A stretch of 64,000 nucleotides of DNA from Oreohelix idahoensis (Eukaryota; Mollusca; Gastropoda; Stylommatophora; Oreohelicidae): assembly GCA_024509875.1 (NCBI GenBank), contig JAMPIV010021228.1:186001-250000 (forward strand), read 5' to 3'. The position numbers and the translations under genes were made by a program. The notes below the pieces were generated by a model, which saw only the letters and a program-made list of their open reading frames with translations, did not search any database and was not told the origin of the DNA. Positions 56,001-64,000 of the stretch are shown here, piece by piece. Numbering within the stretch: the stretch's first letter is position 1; each line of letters opens with the position of its first letter.

Positions 56001-56362
56001 CATCATGTAGCATGTCCTTTGCAGAACGTCGCTCTCATCACAGCCCGCCTGAAACACTCTCGATCTCTAGCCAGCACTCCTGCCTCCTCCACTGTCATGT
56101 TCAAGGTGTCTTCAATATCTTGTGTCCATCGTCGTCTTGGTCGGCCCCTGCCTCGCCTTTCAGGTACCATACCCTCCATCACTGCTCTCTGTAAGCCACG
56201 ATGACATTTAATGTGGCCAAAATATTTCAGTTTCCGGGACATGATATTGTTTATGAGCCAGTTTTCCTCGATGTTCAGGTCGTGTAGGATGTCTATATTA
56301 TTCTTTTTCTTGGTCCAAGATATTCTAAGAATTTTTCTGTAACACTTTGCTTCGAAAGATTA
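56001..56362 (-). mobile_element. Short non-LTR fragment inserted in family-A copy 2
   Basis: Minus strand: KLKYFGHIKCHRGLQRAVME, GRGRPRRRWTQDIEDTL, ARDRECFRRAVMRAT. This is a family-C-like C-terminus with a short CATGATG end. The repeat GACT (55997-56000 and 56363-56366) marks a small target duplication. It is truncated. Confidence 0.75.
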
Positions 56363-56767
56363 GACTACAACCCACAAAAGCCAGAACCAAACCTCAGAAA
56401 TGAGGTATCAGAGGAAGGTGGTTGAAGTAACAAGAAGAGACATGGTCCACAACCAGACGATACGTCAAGGCCTAAAAAACCCAAACCCTGCAGACCCATG
56501 TAGAACAGTCCCAACTAAGATGGTTTGGCCATGTCTGCAGAATGGGAGAAAATCGGCTACCACGACAAGCATGGGAAACTAAGAGCCAGGGATCCAGACC
56601 CTCAGGACGACCCAGATTCCGCTCGGAGGACAACATTAGACAATCTTTGAAGGGCTGAGGACTAGAATGGAACCAGGCCAGGAGGAAGACAGCGGATTGG
56701 ATAGTACGGCGCTCTCTCTTCCAAGCCTCCGTACCTCACGGTAGAAGAGGAGCGACTAAGTAAGTAT
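56363..56767 (+). pseudogene. C-terminal tail of family-A copy 2
   Basis: SEMRYQRKVVEVTRRDMVHN and QTIRQGLKN, then a frameshift, then the remaining basic tail, ending at GACTAAGTAAGTA next to the 13-bp duplication. Confidence 0.9.
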
Positions 56768-56825
56768 TATTTACTATCAGAAACGCATATTTATGTGTAT
56801 GTATACACACGCACACAGAAGCAAC

Positions 56826-57190
56826 ATAAAATAACATAAACAAGTATAAACCAGACATCCTTCGTCTTATGTCACTGATACTTCAACATAAACAAGTATA
56901 AAAAAGAAAACCTTCGTGTTATTTCACTGACACTACAATAGAAACAAATATAAACCAGACAACCACCGTCTTATTTCAGACACTACAATATAAGAAAGTA
57001 TAAACAAGACAACCACCGTCTTATTTCACTGACATTACAACATAAGCATGTATAAACAAGACAACCACCGTCATATTTCCCTGACATTACAAGATAAGCA
57101 AGTATAAACCAGACAACCTCCGTCTTATTTCACTGACATTACAACATAAGCAAGTATTAACCAGACAACTCCCGTTTGACTTCAGTGCCA
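56826..57190. repeat. Minisatellite, about 60-bp unit, 6-7 copies
   Basis: Units contain CAAGTATAAACCAGACAACC and GTCTTATTTCACTGACA. Copies diverge by roughly 10-20 percent by eye. Confidence 0.9.
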
Positions 57191-57399
57191 GTCTAAGACA
57201 AAGACAAAGAAGGGTAGTAACATGTGCCATAGGCAGTGTGTATATTTCCTTGTTACTGCACTAGATAAATTATTTTAAAAAAGGTTTGTTAAAAAACGCA
57301 CAGAATTGAGATCATGGAAAAATACGGATTTGGTCTGTATGTAAAGTTAAGCATAAATGGCACAGGCAATCACATAGCAGATACTGCCGTAAGGGAGTG

Positions 57400-57615
57400 A
57401 AATGAGACTCCAGTATACTAAATCTCAGCTTTAGAAGCTGGGAGAGCGGTTGTATTCCTCGCTGCCTTTGCCTTCCCTAACTCAACAGAGCAGAGACAGA
57501 TACCCATTTACACCTGGGAAGACTGGAGTGTGACGATACAAAGTTTCGAACCCAGCAACTTTGCCTGGAGAAGCAAGCGCTGTCAACTCTTTGCGACTCG
57601 AAAAAAGTGGAGGAT
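57400..57615 (-). repeat. tRNA-derived SINE relic
   Basis: The minus strand reads GACAGCGCTTGCTTCTCC, then GCTGGGTTCGAAAC (a B-box fit) about 57540, then a body with TAAATGGGTATCTG and TTAGGGAAGGCAAAGGCAGC. This looks like a tRNA-headed SINE. The head is degraded and no flanking duplication was found. Confidence 0.55.
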
Positions 57616-58185
57616 ATGTTTAAATAAACTCCGTACCGGAGCTGAAGACGTGTACGTCGGAAGTATCATCAAAAAGCATGTCTGTTTAATCAAGACATCA
57701 ACCACAGCGCCCTCTGTGCAGTCTATCACAAAGTCGGCCTGTCAATAGAGCTCACCTACCCACCGTTATTAGAATGCACAAAAGATCACAAAGTCACCGC
57801 CCATTGTTTGGTGTTGCTCCCACGAGACAGCATGACTACGACGTTCGACAGAGAAGCCAGAAACATGACGGGAGCATCTGTCCAGTGATGAAGACTACGT
57901 AGTCATGGCCACATGGCTTTATGGAAACACAGTAAGGCATCAGCAGGTCTGTCATTTATTTGCACAGGAGCAATATGCAATTTGATAAAATCAATTAACG
58001 TTTGTTAATGAAGTTATAAACACTTCAATAAGCAATTCCAAATAAAGGTAAATAATTTCATTCAATAAATGCTTTCTTCAGGACTGAGACATACATATAT
58101 TAACATGATCAAAGTCAGAATAATATGGAAGTGGACAGAAAGACAGACAATCTGCATATACAAATTATTAAGTAAATATACATAC
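57616..58185. other. No feature recognised
   Basis: No supported gene or repeat unit. Confidence 0.4.
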
Positions 58186-58190
58186 AGAGA

Positions 58191-58281
58191 GAGAGAGAGA
58201 GACAGAGCAGAGAGAGAGAGGAGTTAGATACAACGTCCACTGCACAGACCATAAAAGAGAGGACACGAGACTGCAAGAGAG
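58191..58281. repeat. GA-rich satellite, left part
   Basis: AGAGAGAGA runs plus a GGAGTTAGATACAACGTCCA unit (about 58219), the same unit as at 62497-62850. The LTR-like segment at 58282 starts at its edge. Confidence 0.85.
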
Positions 58282-58560
58282 TGTCACGAAAGGGTTGTTG
58301 TTATGTAAAGTATAAGGTATCCTGGACAAAAAGATGTATCAGATGATACCAGGATAGTGCCAGGTAAGAATGTAAGGGTCTTACAAAAAATACCCCTTTT
58401 TCTGAAAAAAGAATAAAGGTGTATTGACATCAAAGGATAGAACCCAGCTGTATAAACCCCCAGGTGTGATGAATGAGAGTAGATGTCCTGAAAGTCTATT
58501 TGCTCCCTTTCAAGATCCTCCCTTGATATTATGTGTTATTAGTATGGTTTATTATGGCTA
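58282..58560 (-). repeat. LTR end, inverted relative of the solo LTR
   Basis: Minus strand matches the last ~230 bp of 26067-28000, including CTGGCACTATCCTGGTAT, and ends AACCCTTTCGTGACA at 58282. The start of this LTR could be at about 62493 (minus strand TGTCTTACAACACGG), which would put the pogo element within it, but no exact 5-bp duplication supports that. Confidence 0.65.
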
Positions 58561-58586
58561 ATTTTGCTAGGGGTACTAATTATGGT

Positions 58587-59760
<1,174 letters not shown>

Positions 59761-59765
59761 CATAA

Positions 59766-60607
<842 letters not shown>

Positions 60608-62170
60608 ATGGCACCTTCCAGTAGGCCTAAAGCATATAAAAGGAACCGCAATGTTTTGTCAATTGAAACGAAAACAGAAATTATCAAGAGACTAGGACAA
60701 GGTGAAACTGTGTCTTCACTTGCGAGGATTTTCAATGTTGGGAAAGCTACCGTCTCTGACATCAAAAGTAACAAGGATAAAATTATGAGTTTTGCATCGA
60801 AATTTGATAGTGAAAATGGGTCGAAGAAACGTAAAACCATGAGAAATGCGAAAGATGTGAACTTGGAAGAGGCTTTGTATATATGGTTTGTGCAAAGAAG
60901 AAGCAAAGGGGAACCTATCTCTGGTTCTCTGTTGTGTGAAAAGGCACTTCAGTTCAACAATCAACTTGACGGTCCTCCTGACTTTAAGGCTAGCCAGGGA
61001 TGGTGAAGAAACTTTAAATCTCGTCTTGGCATACGAGAATTGGAGATTCAAGGGGAATCTTTATCTAGCGATGCAACTGCCGCTAAAAATTTTAAAGAAA
61101 CTTTCTTGGCTTTTTTGGAAGAAGAAGGTTATTCACTCGATGATGTGTATAATGCCGATGAGACTGGCTTATACTGGAAATCATTGCCTCAAAAATCACT
61201 TGCATCTCAGCGCGAAGCAGCTGCCCCTGAGTTTAAAAAGTGCAAAGAGAGAGTAACAATTTTGGTAGCCGCGAATGCCAGTGGAAGTCATCGTTTACCG
61301 GTGCTAATGATCGGCAAAGCCAAAAAACCACGTTGTTTAAAGAATGTGACATGTCTCCCATTGTGTTACAAAGCACAGAAGAGTGCTTGGATGAATAGTG
61401 AAATATTTCTTGATTGGTATACAAATCAGTTCATCCCAAATGTGAAGAGGTTGAGAGAACAAGAAAAGAAAACTGGAAAAGTAATTCTTCTACTGGACAA
61501 TGCACCATCTCATCCAGAGACGGATACATTGAATGCAGTTGATGCAAATTTTAAAGTAATTTTTCTGCCTCCCAATGTAACAGCACTGATTCAACCAATC
61601 GATCAGGGTGTTATAGCAAAGCTTAAAAAGATGTACAAGAAGGAAGTCCTGCGTCGTTTATTGTTGGCTGAAGATGAAGAAAGTGTGGTGGCGTTTTCCA
61701 AAAAGCTTAATCTCAAAGACTGCTGCTATATGTTAGCTGATGCTTGGACCACACTGTCACAAGATAATCTCAACAAGGCTTGGAGTAGATTGCTTGGGAA
61801 AAAAGGAGGAAATGAAACTACTGCAGTGGACACAAATGATGATTGTATAAATGAAGTTGTGGAACTGTTTCAAGCAATGCCCGGATTTTCGGACTGTGAT
61901 AAAGATGATGCACACATGTGGCTAGAAGATGATAATGATTCTGGTTTTCAGTTTTTGAATGACGAAGAAATTTTGTCTTTTGTGCAAGAAGAAAACCAAA
62001 TACATGTAGTGACCGATGATGAAGACTCCTCAGAAGTACACGATGTACTTGTAGATTATGAAGAAAAACCAAAACGTCGACCAAGTCCTGAAGAGGCCTT
62101 TATAGCACTAGAAACAGCGATGGCTTGGTACGAGCAAGAACATGTATACGTAAGTTGCGCCTGGTTTTGA
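60608..62170 (+). pseudogene. pogo/Tigger transposase, one nonsense codon
   Basis: DNA transposase of the Tc1/mariner-pogo group. From the ATG at 60608: a CENP-B-type N-terminal helix-turn-helix (SIETKTEIIKRLGQGETV ... FNVGKATVSDIKSN), a second DNA-binding domain (EEALYIWFVQRRSKGEPISG), then the DDE core with D in NADETGLYW (61157), D in LLLDNAPSHPE (61496) and D in QPIDQGVIAKLK (61601), and an acidic C-terminus. The two open parts are in the same frame, split only by a TGA at 61004-61006 (after SQGW). About 520 codons, full family length. No introns. It could be an old domesticated or inactive copy; the stop and missing left end favour inactive. Confidence 0.9.
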
Positions 62171-62390
62171 ATCGTTTGTAATGTTATTTTGAAAACATTT
62201 CTCTTTCTTAACAAAAATAATTAATACAAGTAGTACATGCACTGCAGTGTAATAAAAGATTTTGGTGATACAGTGATCTAATACAGTGTGGGTATTATTA
62301 TTACAGTACAAGTAAATATGTTTTATAGTGTATTTTCCTTGTGATGGTTAATTATTTTTAGAAATATGTGTACATGTACTCGATACATTA

Positions 62391-62471
62391 TGTAATCCAA
62401 TTATCCGAACATTTGATTATCCGAACGATGCTCGGTCCCATGGGGTTCGGATAAATGGAGTTCTACTGTAT
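62391..62471 (+). mobile_element. Right terminal region of pogo/Tigger element
   Basis: Contains TTATCCGAACATTTG, ATTATCCGAAC and, inverted, GTTCGGATAAATGGAG; it ends TTCTACTG followed by TA (62470-62471). This fits CAGTAGAACTCC...TTATCCGAA-type pogo ends. Confidence 0.8.
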
Positions 62472-62496
62472 ATAGAAACCGTGTTGTAAGACAGAC

Positions 62497-62850
62497 TAAA
62501 TCACGATAGAGAGATAGGAGTTAGAAATAAACTTCTAATGTACAGACCGTAAACGAGAGATAGAGAGTATGAGAGAGCGAGAGAATGAGAGAGAGACATA
62601 CACACACGGAGAGACACGCACAGAGACAGGAGTCAGAGATACAACGTCTAGTGCACAGCCCGCATGAGAGACAGAGGGAGAGACAGGAGTTAGAGGTATA
62701 ACTTCAAATGCACATACCATAAGAGAGAGACACATACCACACACATGGAGAGACAGGGGTTAGAGATAGAAATTATAATTCATAGACTGTAAGAGAGACA
62801 GAGAGTGAGACAAACACACACAAACATACACGAGTTAGAGAACTGGGAAA
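62497..62850. repeat. GA-rich satellite, right part
   Basis: Four units of roughly 60-110 bp with GACAGGAGTTAGAGATA, a variable segment ending in GCACAGACC-type words, and AGAGAGAGAC runs (units start near 62514, 62624, 62681 and 62750). Same family as 58191-58281. Confidence 0.85.
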
Positions 62851-63597
62851 TAAAGCGGTCCAGAAGTACTAAGTACAAGCACCCGACCAATGACTCAATA
62901 CTAATTAGTCTACTAGACTAAAAAGTAGAGTGCAGGCTTGTACGGTAACAAAAACCTTAGTAGGTCTTCTCGATTAGTCGATGACAGACGACTGAAACAA
63001 TCTATATTCGTCCTGTCGGAGCAGCTACGAATAAACAATAATGGTTCCTAGAGAATAAATCGAGGACAAGACTCACAGGTACTTTGTCACGTTCACTAGG
63101 TAAGTAGTTGCCGTGCCTTGCATTTCACTAGAATGTTCGCTATCACGTGTATCGATTCCTCTGTGCAATATAGAAAATATAGTGATACACCGAAACTGTG
63201 AAACTTGGAACAAAACAAGATCATTCTCTTTTTCATTCCTAGCTTTTCTGGAACGTCTTTATTTTATTATTTAATTTCTACCAGATGGTCCCATTCTCCT
63301 TCGTATCCACATTTCAAAGGCCTCTTTCTCCCAACTGCTGGTTCATTGTCCTTGTTTCCGCGCCACACATTAATAAAGAGTCTAAATATAACACCTGATG
63401 ACTCTCACTTTTAATTTGTTAGTTGTCAGTTTGGATGTTAATACTTGTCTCATATTGCTGAATGTCTATTTGACAATTCCTACTCTTTTCTTGATTTTCT
63501 GTTTCATATCTGCCATTATCTGTAGTATGTGCTCCAGATATGATAAATTTAGACAGTTTTGGTATCGTCCCATTTACGGTTAAAGTTAGCTGTAACA
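62851..63597. other. No feature recognised
   Basis: No supported gene; ends in the left copy of the target duplication of the next element. Confidence 0.4.
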
Positions 63598-63916
63598 AGA
63601 ACAGACATGATCCACAACAAGACGATACGTCAAGGCCTCAAAACCCAGCCCCTGCAGACCCAAGTAGAACAGTCTCAACAACGATGCAGAATGGGAGAAA
63701 ATCGGCTACCACGACAAGTATGGGAAACTAAGAGCCAGGGATCCAGACCTCCAGGACAACCCACAGTCCGCTGGGAGGACAACATTAGACCATCTCTGAA
63801 GGATCGAGGACTAGATTGGAACCAGGCCAGGAGGCAGACAGCCGATAGGATAGTATGACGCTCTGTCTAGCAAACCTCTACACCCCATTGTAGAAGAGGA
63901 ACGACTAAGTAAGTAG
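63598..63916 (+). mobile_element. Family-A non-LTR copy 3 (3' end only)
   Basis: 319-bp fragment flanked by GTTAGCTGTAACA / GTTAGCCGTAACA (63585-63597 and 63917-63929). It encodes the last ~100 residues (RTDMIHNKTIRQGLKT, GCRMGENRLPRQVWETK-like residues, RWEDNIRPSLKDRGLDWNQA), ending GTTK-stop within GACTAAGTAAGTAG. One stop at about 63858 interrupts it. The family-A text begins at GTAACAAGA, overlapping the duplication. Confidence 0.88.
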
Positions 63917-64000
63917 GTTAGCCGTAACACAGACCCGCCATTACATTAAAAATAAATAAACCTCATAATTCGTCATACCTATCACAACAAATACAAGTTA

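Larger units (their letters stand above)
32000..56767 (+). mobile_element. Family-A non-LTR copy 2, outer shell of the nested stack
   Basis: A 5'-truncated plus-strand family-A element. Both ends carry the exact 13-bp duplication TATTTACTATCAG (31987-31999 and 56768-56780). The 3' end is GACTAAGTAAGTA, as in the other copies. Its own sequence is only 32000-32279, 55648-56000 and 56363-56767; the rest is later insertions. It also lost the RT N-terminal half before the insertions: the endonuclease joins directly to RT near 32257. Confidence 0.9.

Overview
This window is eukaryotic, from an animal, and almost certainly an invertebrate. It has no convincing host gene, operon, rRNA or CRISPR. Everything recognisable is a transposable element (TE), a TE relic or a simple or tandem repeat. 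The elements present are EN-RT non-LTR retrotransposons of the RTE/'craniofacial development protein 2-like' type, I-group non-LTR elements with RNase H, Ty3/gypsy LTR elements, a hAT, a pogo/Tigger, a Tc1/mariner-like miniature element and tRNA-derived SINE relics. Long (TA)n and poly-C/G tracts also occur. The mix suggests a lophotrochozoan such as a mollusc, but that is inference; no host gene is available to confirm it.

Layout. 1-4.7 kb: decayed non-LTR 3' ends, a 25-bp minisatellite, (TA)n and a TIR-derived ~60-bp satellite. 4.69-15.45 kb: a nearly full-length family-A non-LTR element (minus strand) split near its 5' end by a complete 7.64-kb Gmr1-type LTR retrotransposon (plus strand, LTRs 7802-9063 and 14183-15444, TSD CGGCC). 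15.5-20.6 kb: relics, a SINE-like tRNA head, poly-C and a 31-bp minisatellite. 20.64-23.76 kb: a 2.9-kb hAT (20819-23744, TSD TCCACAGC) inserted in the terminal repeat of another hAT-type miniature element. 24-31.9 kb: mostly unassigned sequence with a 1.93-kb solo LTR (26067-28000, TSD ACTGT), a fold-back element with a tRNA-like promoter, and fragments.

31,987-56,780 is the centrepiece: one nested stack in which every main junction has a readable target-site duplication. A 5'-truncated family-A element (plus, 13-bp TSD) holds a Gmr1-type LTR element (minus, TSD AGGCA). Inside that element's RT lies a second gypsy-like LTR element (plus, TSD GTCAG). Inside that one's RT lies a full-length family-B I-group element (minus, 10-bp TSD). 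A 591-bp truncated non-LTR copy sits in the Gmr1 primer-binding site (14-bp TSD), and another fragment sits in the family-A tail.

56.8-64 kb: a ~60-bp minisatellite, a tRNA-SINE relic, a GA-rich satellite interrupted by LTR-like sequence carrying a pogo/Tigger element (one nonsense codon), and a third family-A 3' end.

The two Gmr1-type elements have integrase before reverse transcriptase, which is the Ty1/copia order with Ty3/gypsy-type proteins. Their Gag has a SCAN-like capsid segment. Family labels A, B and C are mine and hold only within this window.
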